64,000 bases of DNA from Hymenobacter chitinivorans DSM 11115 (GCF_002797555.1 NZ_PGFA01000001.1:496001-560000); one strand, 5' to 3'. Positions 1 through 9,194 are shown, numbered from the stretch's first letter. Program-made: numbers and translations. The notes: generated by a model from the letters alone, not told the origin.

Positions 1-1381
1 CAAACAGCAGTTGGCGCAGCAGCAGGCGCTTGTATTCCACCGTGCCGCGGGCGTCGCTGATGGGACTGATTTCGGTCTGGGCAATTTCGTGGGCCGCGGC
101 TACGGTGTCGGCCGTAATTTCCTTGCCCGCCAGATAGGCTGAGGTGCGGGCCAGCAGCAGGGGCGTGGGCCCGACGCCGCCGGCCGAAACCCGGGCTTCC
201 TGCACAAAGCCGTTATCCGCCCGCAGCCACATGGCCGAGTTGACGCTGGCAATATCGAGGTGGGTGCGCTTGGATACTTTTTCGAAGTTGAACAAGTCGC
301 CGGGCTGGGGAGCTGTAAAGCGAATGTCCAGCACCTGCTCGTCGGCCGTTTTGGTTAGGGTTTTGTAGCCGCTGTAGAGCTCCCGCAGCGGAATTTCCCG
401 GCTCGGCCGGCCCAGGGCACCCACCGTTACGGTAGCATTCAGGGCCAGGAAAAAGATGGTCAAATCACCGATGGGCGAGGCGTTGATGAAGTTGCCGGCC
501 ACCGTGCCCATGTTGCGAATCGGCGTGGAGGATACCAGCTTCATGTAGCCGTGCAAGCCGGGAAACAGCTCCTGCATAAGCGGGGAGGAGCGCAGGTTTT
601 CGGCCGTGGTAGCGGCGCCCAATACCACCCGGCCGTCGGCTTCGCGGCGGATGCCACGCAAATCGGGCTGGTCGTAGAGCAGCTGCACGGGCACGGCCCG
701 CACGTGCTCGGGGCGCTGCACCAGGAGGTCGGTGCCGCCGCCCAGGAGCTGGTTGTTGGTTGCTGGTTGTTGGTTGCTGGCCTGGTTCTGCAGCTCGGCT
801 TTCAGGGCCTGCAGGCGGGCGGGAATGTCCTTGAAGTAAGTCGGTACAAACTGCTTTTCGCTGAGCCAGTCCACCACGTTGCTGGCGGGGCGCTCGGCCA
901 GCTGCGCGGTGAGCTGGGCCGTAGCCCGCTCCAGCGACTTATAGCCGGTGCAGCGGCAGATGTTGCCGTCGATGGCGGCCAGACCGGTTTCGGTGGTGGC
1001 GGGCTTGGAACTCATACTGTGGCCGGTGAGCGACATGACGAAGCCCACGGTGCAGAAGCCGCACTGCGAGCCGCCTTCCTGCACAATGGCCTGCTGCACG
1101 GGCGTGAGCGTGCCGGCCGCGGCATTGATGCCTTCCACCGTGACGATGTGCTTGCCCTGGGCATTGCCCAGCGGCGTCAGGCAGGACGTCATCGACTGGT
1201 ACTGCAAGCTGCCGTCGGGCTGCAATTCGCCCACCAGTACGGTGCAGGCCCCACAGTCGCCCTCCCGGCAGCCGATTTTGGTGCCTTTCAGGTGCTGCTG
1301 GTAGCGCACAAAATCCAGGAGCGTACTGCCCGCGGGCTGGTCGGTGCGGATACGCTGATTGTTAAGGTAAAAATGGAGCAT
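1..1381 (-). CDS. xdhA: Xanthine dehydrogenase small subunit (2Fe-2S and FAD domains), partial
   Basis: This is the iron-sulfur/flavin subunit of a molybdenum hydroxylase that oxidises hypoxanthine and xanthine in purine breakdown; it passes electrons from the molybdenum subunit to FAD. About 460 residues are present and the 3' end runs off the left edge, so the large subunit gene probably lies further left. Seen: a plant-type [2Fe-2S] motif GCREGDCGAC with Cys38, Cys43 and Cys46, a second cluster motif QCGFC...CRCTGY, then the FAD-binding stretch LLGGGTDLLVQ and the TPIRNMGTVAGN motif. The ATG at 1381 gives a family-typical N-terminus (MLHFYLNNQ). The linker between the two domains is Gln/Asn-rich and is encoded by a 14-bp tandem repeat. 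The family is clear; the exact substrate is inferred. Confidence 0.9.
   Translation of the reverse strand, partial: MLHFYLNNQRIRTDQPAGSTLLDFVRYQQHLKGTKIGCREGDCGACTVLVGELQPDGSLQYQSMTSCLTPLGNAQGKHIVTVEGINAAAGTLTPVQQAIVQEGGSQCGFCTVGFVMSLTGHSMSSKPATTETGLAAIDGNICRCTGYKSLERATAQLTAQLAERPASNVVDWLSEKQFVPTYFKDIPARLQALKAELQNQASNQQPATNNQLLGGGTDLLVQRPEHVRAVPVQLLYDQPDLRGIRREADGRVVLGAATTAENLRSSPLMQELFPGLHGYMKLVSSTPIRNMGTVAGNFINASPIGDLTIFFLALNATVTVGALGRPSREIPLRELYSGYKTLTKTADEQVLDIRFTAPQPGDLFNFEKVSKRTHLDIASVNSAMWLRADNGFVQEARVSAGGVGPTPLLLARTSAYLAGKEITADTVAAAHEIAQTEISPISDARGTVEYKRLLLRQLLF
751..780. repeat. 14-bp tandem repeat inside xdhA linker
   Basis: The unit ggttgttggttgct occurs twice in a row (751-764 and 765-778), followed by gg. 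Read on the minus strand it encodes a Gln/Asn/Thr/Pro linker between the iron-sulfur and FAD domains. The same GTTGTTGGTTG-type text appears in the ugd-uxs intergenic hairpin at 24451-24539, which suggests a dispersed low-complexity repeat that here has been tolerated within a gene. Confidence 0.7.
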
Positions 1382-1508
1382 GCGGAGAGAAAAAAACCAA
1401 AGCCAAGAGCGGAAGTTAGTAAAAAGTCGGCACGCGGTAAAGTGTCGGCGCCGGGCGGGCCGCCTACCGCGTGGTTTGGCCCTGGGCCCGCCGGGTTCAG
1501 TAAGCACG

Positions 1509-1543
1509 AAAAAGCCCGCCGCCCCAAACGGGCCAGCGGGCTT
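1509..1543 (-). terminator. Rho-independent terminator of the minus-strand lipoprotein gene
   Basis: The stem aagcccgc/gcgggctt, with extra internal pairing, is followed on the minus strand by a run of five T. It sits 20 bases past the stop codon of the lipoprotein gene and before the xdhA start, so the two genes are probably separate transcripts. Confidence 0.7.
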
Positions 1544-1562
1544 GCCTGGCTGATTAAAGTTC

Positions 1563-2489
1563 TTAGCGGCGGCCCGTCGGGATGCGGAACTGCAGGCCGA
1601 TGGAGGGAATAAAAGTGATGCCGCTGAGCTTGGTAGTCTTGTTGTTGAGCAGCTGATACTGGCCGTAGTTCTGGTAATACAGGGCCAGGGCCGGCACCAC
1701 GTAGGCGTAGCGGAAACCCAGCTTGGCATTGAGGAACGCGCCGTACGAGGAGAAATCCTGCTTGCCCAGCGGCAGGCTCGGAATCAGCTGGTTGTTGGTG
1801 TAAATGTTCCGGGGCTCGAAGCCGTAGCGCAAAAACGTGTGCGCGTACACTACACCGTAGGAAATGGCCCCGATTTCCTCTTCCGGCCCGAAGGAATGGC
1901 TGAACACGAGCGGCACCATCAGGTCGTTGCGGTTGGCCGTGAATTGCAGCAGGCTGTTGATGTTGTCGAGGAAGGGCAAATCGGGCAGCTTGGCGCGCTG
2001 GGTGGCAAACTGCAGCCCGATGCTGCCGTACATGCCGCCGGCCGCCCCGCCGGGCCGCTCGGGTGTGCCGGTAGTGCCCAGAAACTGGTACATGGCATCG
2101 AAGACGTGGGAGCCAAAGGCGTATTTATAGCCCACGTCGAGCCGGTCAATAACGCCGTAGCGCACGTACAGGTCGGAGGAGGGCTGCACCGGGTCCAGGG
2201 CGTAGGCCAGGGCCGCAATCTGCAGCTTATCGACCAGCTCGCCGGAGGTGCCGTAATCCACTTTTTCCTGGCTGAGCAGCTGCTCGGCGGCTTCTTTCAC
2301 GGCCGAGCCCGTTTTGCCGATGGTGGAAGTCGGCACGTTGAAGGCCAGGTTGCCGCCGGCCTTGAACTCGCCTTTGGGCGTCACTTTGCCCGACATCGTC
2401 ATCAGGCGCGGGGCGGTGCAGGCAGAGGTAAGCAGGGTGGCGGCGGCCAGCAGGGCCTGGGCCGAGCGAAGGAAAAAGTGGCGGGTCAT
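1563..2489 (-). CDS. Putative outer-membrane lipoprotein, barrel-like, function unknown
   Basis: The product is 308 residues. The start at 2489 was chosen because it gives a short basic N-terminus, a hydrophobic stretch and the lipobox-like LTSAC with Cys24; an upstream in-frame ATG at 2843 would overlap the divergent gene and spoil the signal. After the Cys come a short linker and alternating hydrophobic/aromatic segments (for example GSIGLQFATQ, GISYGVVYAHTFLRYGF-like stretches and a final GLQFRIP), which resemble amphipathic strands of a small outer-membrane barrel ending in aromatic/basic residues. No enzyme motif is visible and I do not recognise the family. It has its own terminator and is divergent from the glycosyltransferase gene at 2667. 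Confidence 0.7.
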   Translation of the reverse strand: MTRHFFLRSAQALLAAATLLTSACTAPRLMTMSGKVTPKGEFKAGGNLAFNVPTSTIGKTGSAVKEAAEQLLSQEKVDYGTSGELVDKLQIAALAYALDPVQPSSDLYVRYGVIDRLDVGYKYAFGSHVFDAMYQFLGTTGTPERPGGAAGGMYGSIGLQFATQRAKLPDLPFLDNINSLLQFTANRNDLMVPLVFSHSFGPEEEIGAISYGVVYAHTFLRYGFEPRNIYTNNQLIPSLPLGKQDFSSYGAFLNAKLGFRYAYVVPALALYYQNYGQYQLLNNKTTKLSGITFIPSIGLQFRIPTGRR

Positions 2490-2666
2490 AGGGCAGAAAG
2501 GAAAAAAATCGGGAAGGGCCGGAGCCGGGGCGCGAATCCAAAACCACGCCGAAAGTACGGCGCCGGGCCGCGGAAGGGTGTCAAAGAAAAGAACCCGGCC
2601 CCGAATCTGCCAAGCTCTGCCCGACATTTCAGTTATTTGGCCTCCGTAAGCAGCCAACTCTCCCGC

Positions 2667-3740
2667 ATGAATATTCTCTACGGCGTCCCCGGCGAAGGTC
2701 TGGGCCACGCCACCCGCAGCAAGGTCGTTATCGGGCATTTGCTCAGCCAGGGCCACAACGTGTGCGTGGTCAGCAGCGCCCGGGCCTTCCAGGTGTTGTC
2801 GGCCAACTTTCCCGGCCGGGTCCACGAAATCCGCGGCTTCCATTTGGCCTACAAGGATTTAACGGTGTCGAAGTCGCGCACGGCGGCCCTGACCCTGCGC
2901 GCGGCCCCGGAAAATCTGCGTGTCAACTTTGCCAAGTACCGGGAGCTGCTCTGCGACTTTACGCCCGACCTGGTCATTTCCGACTTCGAGTCGTTCAGCT
3001 ACTTCTTTGCCCGCTGGCGCCGCCTGCCGCTGATCAGCATCGACAACATGCAGATTATCAGCCGGGCCCAGCTCGATATTGCGGTGCCCCGGCCCGAGCG
3101 GGGCAACCTCAGCCTGGCCCGGCAGATTGTGCGGGCCAAGCTGCCGCGCAGCCGCCACTACCTGGTCACGACCTTTTTCCAGCTGCCCGTCATCAAGGCC
3201 AATACCACCCTGGTGCCGCCCATTATCCGCCCCGAAATCCTGGCGGCCCGGCCCCGTACTGGCCAGCACGTGCTGGTGTATCAGTCGGCCACCAACCAGA
3301 AAGACCTGGTGCCCATGCTGCAGCAGCTGCCCGGGCAGGAATTCCGGGTGTACGGCTTCAATAAGGAGGAAACCCACGGCAACGTGCAGCTGCGCGCTTT
3401 CAGTGAGCAAGGCTTTATTGAGGATTTGGCCAGTGCCCGGGCCATTATTACCAACGGCGGCTTTTCCCTGATCAGCGAGGCCGTGTACCTGCACAAGCCC
3501 ATCTGCGCCATCCCGATTCCGGCCCAGTTCGAGCAGTTTCTCAACGCGGCCGAGGTGGAAAAGCTCGGCTACGGCCGCCACTTCGAGGCCCTTACTGCCG
3601 ACAACGTCAAGGCTTTTCTCTACGACCTGACCGGCTACGAGCAGGCCCTGGCCAGCTACCACCAAACCGGCAACGAAGTGCTGTTCAGTCAGCTCGAAGC
3701 ATTGCTGGCCGAAGTGGGTCCGGCCCTGGCGACTTCCTGA
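2667..3740 (+). CDS. MJ1255/VC2487-type glycosyltransferase (GT-B, MurG-like)
   Basis: A 357-residue protein with the two-domain GT-B plan of MurG-like transferases. The N-terminus MNILYGVPGEGLGHATRS carries the GxGHxTRS acceptor/phosphate loop typical of the MJ1255 (TIGR00661) group. The C-terminal half has the nucleotide-sugar site pattern ITNGGFSLISEAVYLHKPICAIP. The open frame extends upstream to 1839, but that part is antisense to the lipoprotein gene; the ATG at 2667 starts the conserved domain. It is a cytoplasmic or membrane-associated enzyme that should move a sugar from a nucleotide donor; donor and acceptor cannot be told from sequence. It stands alone, about 15 kb from the large glycan locus. 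Confidence 0.85.
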   Translation: MNILYGVPGEGLGHATRSKVVIGHLLSQGHNVCVVSSARAFQVLSANFPGRVHEIRGFHLAYKDLTVSKSRTAALTLRAAPENLRVNFAKYRELLCDFTPDLVISDFESFSYFFARWRRLPLISIDNMQIISRAQLDIAVPRPERGNLSLARQIVRAKLPRSRHYLVTTFFQLPVIKANTTLVPPIIRPEILAARPRTGQHVLVYQSATNQKDLVPMLQQLPGQEFRVYGFNKEETHGNVQLRAFSEQGFIEDLASARAIITNGGFSLISEAVYLHKPICAIPIPAQFEQFLNAAEVEKLGYGRHFEALTADNVKAFLYDLTGYEQALASYHQTGNEVLFSQLEALLAEVGPALATS

Positions 3741-3826
3741 GGCCGGCAGCAGCTGGGTTGCCGAAGTTGGCAGTTTGGAGGTAAAATAGGCCGGCAGCCC
3801 GCGGAAATTGGCTATTTTGGGCAACC

Positions 3827-5815
3827 ATGAACCACTCACCACTGGGCCGGCTGGCCCGCACTGCGGTTATCTTAAGTTGTTGGGGCGCCGGCCTGGCCGC
3901 CTGCACGGCTCCGGCCCGCACCGCTACGGCTCCCACGGGCCCTAATAAGTTTACCGATGCCACCCTGCGGCAGATTGCCACGGCCCAGGACGCGCGTCAA
4001 ACCGCCGCCCTGCTGCCTTTCCTGGACCGGCCCGAGGTGCTCTACCGCCGCGAAGCGGCCCTGGCCCTGGCTTCGGTGCAAGATAAGGAGGCCATCAGTG
4101 CCCTCACCGCCCGCCTCGCCGACCCCGAGCCGGCCGTGCGTGTGGCGGCGGCCTACGCCCTGGGCCAAACCGGCGACTCGACGGCCGAAATAGCGCTGCG
4201 GGAACGGATATTTCAGGAAAAAGACGCCCTGGCCCGGCAATACGCCCTCGAAGCCCTGGGGCGCTGCGTGTCGCAAAACGGCCTGAGCATGCTTGCCCGC
4301 TTGCCCGCCGCCCTGGGTGCCGATACAGCTACGCTCAATGGGCAGGCCTGGGGGTTGTACCGGGCCGGGCTGCGCGGCGTAACGTCGGAGGCCGCCGTGG
4401 GCCGGCTGATTCAGCTCCTGAACCCGGCCAATCCGTACCGGGCCCGCCTGGCGGCGGCCAATGCCCTGGCCCGCACCCGGGGCCTGAACCTAAACTCCTA
4501 CGCTGGCGCTATTGCCGGCGCCGCCCAGGCCGACCCCGCCTACGCCGTGCGCAGTGCCGCGGCATCTGCCCTGAGCAAGGCCAACCAGTCGGCCACGGTG
4601 CCGGGCGTGCTGGCCACCCTGGCCCGCCGCGACTCTGATTACCGGGTGCGCATCAGCGCCCTGCGGGCCATGACGGCGGCCCAGTACGCGCCCGTGAAAG
4701 AAGCCGCCTGGGCCGCCCTGACCGATTCGCACGAGCACGTGGCGCTGGCTGCGGCCGAGTTTTTTCTGGCTCACGCTACGGGGGAGCCCGGCTCTATTTT
4801 TCTGGAAAAAGCCAACAAGCTCACCGCCTGGCGCCCCCGCGCCACGCTGCTGGCCACGGCCCTCAAACTGGGCGGGCCCGAGCAGAATGCCATCCGGGCG
4901 GCCGTGCAGGAGCGGTTTGTCGGCTCGGCGAATCCCTACGAAAAAGGGTATTTGCTCAAAGCCCTGGGCGAGGACCCGGCCGCTTACGACTTCGTAACCC
5001 AGGCCACTTTTGCTACCGGGCAGCCCCTGGTAATCGGCACCTACGGCATCGAGGCCCTGGTAGCCATGCGGCGGCTGCCCAGCTTTCCGGCCGAGCAGCA
5101 GTCCACGTTTGCCCTGGCCATGCAGCGCGCCATCCGCGGCGGCGACGTGGCCGTGATGGGTACGGCCGCCGAGGCCATCCGGGACCCGAAACTGGACATG
5201 CGCCGGGTGTTTGCCAACGCCGACTTCCTGAAGCTGGCCCGCGAGAAGCTGGTGCTGCCCCGCGACCTGGAAGCCTGGCAGTCGTTGCAGCAAACCATTG
5301 ACTACCTGGAAAACAAGCCTACGGCGCCCTTTCCGGTGGCTACTTCCGCTACTCACCCCATCGACTGGGGCTTGGTGCAGGCCATTCCGGCTGGGCAGCG
5401 CGCCCTGATTCAAACCAGCAAGGGCCCGGTCATTTTTCAATTGCTCGTCAATGAGGCGCCCGGCTCGGTGGCCAGCTTCGTGGCCCTGGCGCGGCAGGGG
5501 TTCTACAATGGCAAAAACTTCCACCGCGTGGTGCCCAACTTCGTGGCCCAGGGCGGCTGCCCGCGCGGCGACGGTTGGGGCAGCTCCGACTACAACCTGC
5601 GCTCCGAGTTTGCCGACCTCCGCTACGGGGAAGGCGCCGTGGGCCTGGCCTCGGCCGGTAAGGACACCGAGAGCTGCCAGTGGTTTATTACCCACGCCCC
5701 CACACCCCACCTCGACGGCCGCTACACCATTTTTGCCCAGGTAGTAAGTGGCATGGACGTGGTAAGCCGCCTGGAAATCGGGGACCGGATTGAGCGTATC
5801 GAGCTGATGCGCTGA
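3827..5815 (+). CDS. HEAT-repeat lipoprotein with C-terminal cyclophilin peptidyl-prolyl isomerase domain
   Basis: A 662-residue protein. Residues 1-26 form a lipoprotein signal ending in LAAC (Cys26). Residues of roughly 45-490 are an alpha-solenoid: repeated helices of HEAT/PBS type such as RREAALALASVQD and VRVAAAYALGQTGD. From about residue 520 to the end is a cyclophilin-type isomerase domain with the signature FHRVVPNFVAQGG, followed by QWFIT and LDGRYTIFAQVVSGMDVV. The expected role is prolyl cis-trans isomerisation of envelope proteins on the periplasmic side of a membrane, with the solenoid as a docking surface; the client is unknown. It is probably monocistronic, followed by a strong hairpin. 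Confidence 0.88.
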   Translation: MNHSPLGRLARTAVILSCWGAGLAACTAPARTATAPTGPNKFTDATLRQIATAQDARQTAALLPFLDRPEVLYRREAALALASVQDKEAISALTARLADPEPAVRVAAAYALGQTGDSTAEIALRERIFQEKDALARQYALEALGRCVSQNGLSMLARLPAALGADTATLNGQAWGLYRAGLRGVTSEAAVGRLIQLLNPANPYRARLAAANALARTRGLNLNSYAGAIAGAAQADPAYAVRSAAASALSKANQSATVPGVLATLARRDSDYRVRISALRAMTAAQYAPVKEAAWAALTDSHEHVALAAAEFFLAHATGEPGSIFLEKANKLTAWRPRATLLATALKLGGPEQNAIRAAVQERFVGSANPYEKGYLLKALGEDPAAYDFVTQATFATGQPLVIGTYGIEALVAMRRLPSFPAEQQSTFALAMQRAIRGGDVAVMGTAAEAIRDPKLDMRRVFANADFLKLAREKLVLPRDLEAWQSLQQTIDYLENKPTAPFPVATSATHPIDWGLVQAIPAGQRALIQTSKGPVIFQLLVNEAPGSVASFVALARQGFYNGKNFHRVVPNFVAQGGCPRGDGWGSSDYNLRSEFADLRYGEGAVGLASAGKDTESCQWFITHAPTPHLDGRYTIFAQVVSGMDVVSRLEIGDRIERIELMR

Positions 5816-5837
5816 GTGGGGCTGCTACCTCTTTACA

Positions 5838-5878
5838 CACTACGGGCCGCCTTCGTCTGAAGGCGGCCCGTAGTGTTG
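5838..5878. terminator. Strong hairpin between convergent genes
   Basis: A perfect 16-bp stem (5838-5853 pairing with 5860-5875) with a 6-base loop lies between the stop codons of the convergent HEAT/cyclophilin gene and the T9SS beta-helix gene. No long T run follows, but the position and stem strength suggest a shared bidirectional terminator. Confidence 0.7.
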
Positions 5879-5898
5879 ATAATCATTTGCGAAACCGG

Positions 5899-8817
5899 TT
5901 ATTGCTTTACCAGGCGCAGCGCTTTGCCGGTAATACCCGCGCCGTTGACCCGTACCAGATACGTGCCCGCCGGCAGGGCGGCGGGTAGGCGCAGTTGCGA
6001 ATTGGCGCCAATCAGCGCCTGCTGCAGTACCAGGCGGCCGGTCAGGTCGGTGACGGTGACTTGCAGCGGCCCGGTAGCGGGAGCCGAGAGCTGCACTACG
6101 GTGTAGGATGAGGCTGGGTTGGGAGCCAGGGCCACTGTGGTAGTGCGTGCTTCCCCACCGTCGCGGGTGAGGCTGACAACCGGCGAAATAGACACCTGGC
6201 CGTTGAAATCAATCTGGCGCAGGCGGTAGTAGAGTTGGGAAGCGGCCCCGATGGTCTGGTCCAGGTAGGAATAGGTGCTGGTCGTGCTCGTCGTGCCGTG
6301 GCCGGCCACAAAGGCCAGCTGCTGCCAGGTTTTGGCGTCGAAGCTGCGTTCTACGGCAAAGCCTTTATTGTTACGTTCCGAAGCGGTACGCCAATCCAGC
6401 ACAACTGTGCCCCGCTTGCGCTCCTGGGCCGTGAAGCTGATCAATTCCACCGGCAGTGGGGGCGTAGCCGAACCCAGGGTAAATGGGCCCATCGTAGCTA
6501 CCGGGGCGGCCGAAGCCACGGAGCCAGCCGTCTGTGAGCCACCCAATCCGCCATTACCCGCCGTTACCCAGGTGCTGCCGTCGAAGCGGGCTACTTGCAG
6601 GTTGCTGGAAAAGTCGTCGATGCCGCTCCGGCCTCCGTCTTCCCAAAACAGCTGCACGCTGACGGCATCCGTGGAGCCAGTGCGGTCCAGAGTCCAGTAT
6701 TCTACGGCGCTAACTCGCTTCAGCGGGTCAGTGGCCGTTTGGTTGGCATAAGGGGCGGCAAAATACTCGGCCGTGAAAGCCGAGGCGGCCGTAGCCGGCG
6801 CTGAAATGCCCATCCGGGCCCACACGCCGGCCTTACCCACCGGAAACACAAAGCCGGTGTTGCCCAGCTTGCGCAGCGGCCCGCTCACGTAGGAGCCGGT
6901 ATTGCCGGTTGTGGCGCTGGCCCCCGCCAGCAGCGTCAGCAGGCCCGCGGGGGAGGTGCTGAGCAGACCGTTGGTCAACGTCAGCACGCCGGAAAGGTCG
7001 AAGGCCGCGCCCAGCGTGGCCGTTTTGCCGGGCGCATTGAGCACCAGGTTCTGAATGGTCGTTGCCCCGTCGTTGGTCAGGCGTAAGCTCTTCTCAATCG
7101 TGGCCGTTTCGGCGTAAGTTGTGGCTACGGCTTCCACCGTGCCACCCTCACTAACGGCCGTCAGGCCTTCCTGCAGCCGGCCACTGGCGCCGGCATTGGG
7201 GCTAAAACCATCCACGTGCACGTAGCTCACGTCGCACTGAAAGCCCGTGGCATCGGCGGCGTCGGTGCCGGTATGCATGAAAGGCGAGTAGTCGACGCGG
7301 CCCGTAGCGGCCAGGGACGACACTTGGGCGAAATTGGTGCTCGGGCCACCCAGGGTGATAACCAGGCCATTTTGCCCGTTAGTGCCCCGAATAGCGGTGG
7401 CCTGGGCCTTGCCCAGCCAGTTGAGCGAAGCATTCAGCACATTGGCCAGGTTCACGGCCCGCACCGCCGTCGTGCACGAGTCCAGCCGATTGTTGCGGAT
7501 GCTGTCGGCGCTGGAAATCAGGGAGGCGTTGCGGTCAATGTCGAAAAACGGCGTTGAGCTGGAACTGTTGGCCGGCCGGTCCTGCACCTGCACGCCGCGC
7601 TGGCACTGGGCTATTACGTTGCCGAATACTTTGTTATTACCTCCTTCCAGCACCACGCCAAAGCCGTTGATGTTGACAAACGTGCGCAGGGCATCGGCCA
7701 GGTAGCCCCGCACGATGTTGTTGGCAATGTATGCGCCCCCCGTTTTCAGGTCGCTGGTTACCCCGCCACCAGTCACGATGATGTTCCGGTCCCGGTCAAT
7801 AAAGGCAATACCGGCGTTGTCCTCGGTCAGGTTGGTGGGGGCTCCGATGGTTCGCACCACGTAGTTGTTGCGCACCACGAAGCTGCCCGGGCCGCTGCTC
7901 AGGCCCGTGCCCGTGCACGATTTCAGCTCCAGGCCGTTAGAGGCGTTGTTGCGCACGAAGTTGTTTTCAATCAGGGCGGCGGGCGTGGTGTAGTTCCCGT
8001 CACCATCGCGCAGGCCGGCGGCGCCCAGCACCGCAATGGCCGGCCCCAGGTTAAAGCCCAGGCGACAGCCCCGGATAACGAGCCCACTCACGCTGCCGTC
8101 GTTGACGTCGATACCGGCGCGGCGGTTTTGCTCAAACACGCCGTCCTCAATCAGGATGTTGATTTTGCTGCCGTTCACCAGAAACAGACCCCGTCCGGCG
8201 CCGTTGTTGCGCGTGTTTGGGTCCAAGGCCGTTTTGGTGGCCCGCACCCGCCGGAAGGTGATATTCTCGGTATAGTTGGGGTAGCCGTTCCAGTAAATGC
8301 CAAACTGCCGGTTTTCAGTGGTGGCGACGTCCTCGAGTAGAAAGTTGACGTGGTTGCTCTGGTTGTCGCACTGAATTCCGTAGTCGTAGGCCCGTACTTT
8401 CAGGTCGGCAATAGTCACGGGGCTGGCCGGGGTGCCGCCGGTGGCCGTAATAAAAATGCCGGTTTCCCGGGTCTGCACGTCGCTCGGGGCTAGACCGCCG
8501 TCAAATACCGTGCGGGCCGTGTCCACGCCCTGCAGGTTGATGTTCTTGTTGAGCACCACCCGCTCGGGGTACGTACCCGCGTCGATAAAGATGGTAGTTG
8601 TGGCACCGTCGGCACTGGCCAAGGCCTTGGCCACGGTGGCGAAGGGCGCCGTCGTGCTGCCGTTGCCCGTGGCGTCGTTGCCGGCGGCGCTGGTATACAC
8701 GTCGCCAGTTCGGGCGCCGTCATTCACGTACAGCGCCTGGGCCTGGGCCGTAGCCAGGCTGCCGGTAAGCAGAACCAGGAAAAAGCCGTAGATGGCTTGG
8801 GGTAAGAAGTGTTTCAT
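5899..8817 (-). CDS. Secreted right-handed beta-helix protein with T9SS C-terminal sorting domain
   Basis: A 972-residue exported protein. The start at 8817 (MKHFLPQAIYG) gives a clean signal peptide ending near ATAQA; an upstream in-frame ATG at 8865 would bury it. Residues of about 30-100 resemble the first turns of pectate-lyase-like helices (a DUF1565-like PFATVAKALASA and IFIDAGTY). To about residue 480 there are many short parallel beta-helix repeats rich in NN and N-V-R-N text. A linker and beta-sandwich follow, and the end (ALAPNPAS...GTYLVRV...KALRLVKQ) is a typical type A type-IX-secretion tail. The protein is therefore probably anchored at the cell surface or released, with a possible carbohydrate-binding or cleaving role. 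No catalytic site was identified. Confidence 0.88.
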   Translation of the reverse strand: MKHFLPQAIYGFFLVLLTGSLATAQAQALYVNDGARTGDVYTSAAGNDATGNGSTTAPFATVAKALASADGATTTIFIDAGTYPERVVLNKNINLQGVDTARTVFDGGLAPSDVQTRETGIFITATGGTPASPVTIADLKVRAYDYGIQCDNQSNHVNFLLEDVATTENRQFGIYWNGYPNYTENITFRRVRATKTALDPNTRNNGAGRGLFLVNGSKINILIEDGVFEQNRRAGIDVNDGSVSGLVIRGCRLGFNLGPAIAVLGAAGLRDGDGNYTTPAALIENNFVRNNASNGLELKSCTGTGLSSGPGSFVVRNNYVVRTIGAPTNLTEDNAGIAFIDRDRNIIVTGGGVTSDLKTGGAYIANNIVRGYLADALRTFVNINGFGVVLEGGNNKVFGNVIAQCQRGVQVQDRPANSSSSTPFFDIDRNASLISSADSIRNNRLDSCTTAVRAVNLANVLNASLNWLGKAQATAIRGTNGQNGLVITLGGPSTNFAQVSSLAATGRVDYSPFMHTGTDAADATGFQCDVSYVHVDGFSPNAGASGRLQEGLTAVSEGGTVEAVATTYAETATIEKSLRLTNDGATTIQNLVLNAPGKTATLGAAFDLSGVLTLTNGLLSTSPAGLLTLLAGASATTGNTGSYVSGPLRKLGNTGFVFPVGKAGVWARMGISAPATAASAFTAEYFAAPYANQTATDPLKRVSAVEYWTLDRTGSTDAVSVQLFWEDGGRSGIDDFSSNLQVARFDGSTWVTAGNGGLGGSQTAGSVASAAPVATMGPFTLGSATPPLPVELISFTAQERKRGTVVLDWRTASERNNKGFAVERSFDAKTWQQLAFVAGHGTTSTTSTYSYLDQTIGAASQLYYRLRQIDFNGQVSISPVVSLTRDGGEARTTTVALAPNPASSYTVVQLSAPATGPLQVTVTDLTGRLVLQQALIGANSQLRLPAALPAGTYLVRVNGAGITGKALRLVKQ

Positions 8818-9133
8818 AGCCAGATTGAGAAAGAGCGGTTGGGGCCTGAACGGGTTTTGGCCCATTTAGGTTAGGAATAATTCTGTTTTTCGCCTCCCGA
8901 ATTTTGACCGAATAACGCCGGTTGCGTATTCCTCCAGTCTGGCGGCGAGAGGCGCCATAATATAACAAAAAGATTTAGCTAAGTAATTGTTATATAGATT
9001 TGTAAGAATGTAGCGCCATAATTTGAATTGCACCGGTCTTCAGGGCTAATGCCACTGGCTAAAGGGTAAGATAATTAGCTGTACAAACCGAGCGAGTTAA
9101 ATTGTTAATGGGATAAGTGCAAATAGCTGTAAT
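8818..9133. other. AT-rich intergenic region upstream of the T9SS protein gene
   Basis: This stretch lies between the beta-helix gene start and the cupin terminator. I see no coding sequence. It holds the repeats described at 8952-9022 and is clearly richer in A/T than the surrounding genes, as expected for the promoter of the minus-strand gene. No exact TAnnTTTG box was found on the minus strand. Confidence 0.6.
8952..9022. promoter_or_regulatory. Direct and inverted repeats, possible operator
   Basis: The 10-mer gcgccataat occurs at 8952-8961 and again at 9013-9022. Between the copies lies the inverted pair tataacaa (8961-8968) and ttgttata (8987-8994), 18 bases apart. The arrangement is centred about 170 bases upstream of the T9SS gene start and could be a regulator site; the function is inferred from symmetry alone. 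Confidence 0.35.
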
Positions 9134-9166
9134 AAAAAACGCCGAACTCTTTGGAGCCCGGCGTTT
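9134..9166 (-). terminator. Rho-independent terminator of the cupin gene
   Basis: The stem aacgccg/cggcgtt is followed on the minus strand by six T. It begins about 30 bases beyond the cupin stop codon. Confidence 0.75.
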
Positions 9167-9194
9167 CCCAAATATAGACGAAGTGAGGCTGTTG

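Noticed and set aside
551..1612. A 353-codon plus-strand frame at the left edge
   Set aside because: Antisense to xdhA, whose iron-sulfur and FAD motifs are unmistakable on the minus strand.
1839..2666. An N-terminal extension of the MJ1255-type glycosyltransferase starting at 1839
   Set aside because: The added 276 residues are antisense to the lipoprotein gene and have no family match; the conserved domain starts with the ATG at 2667.
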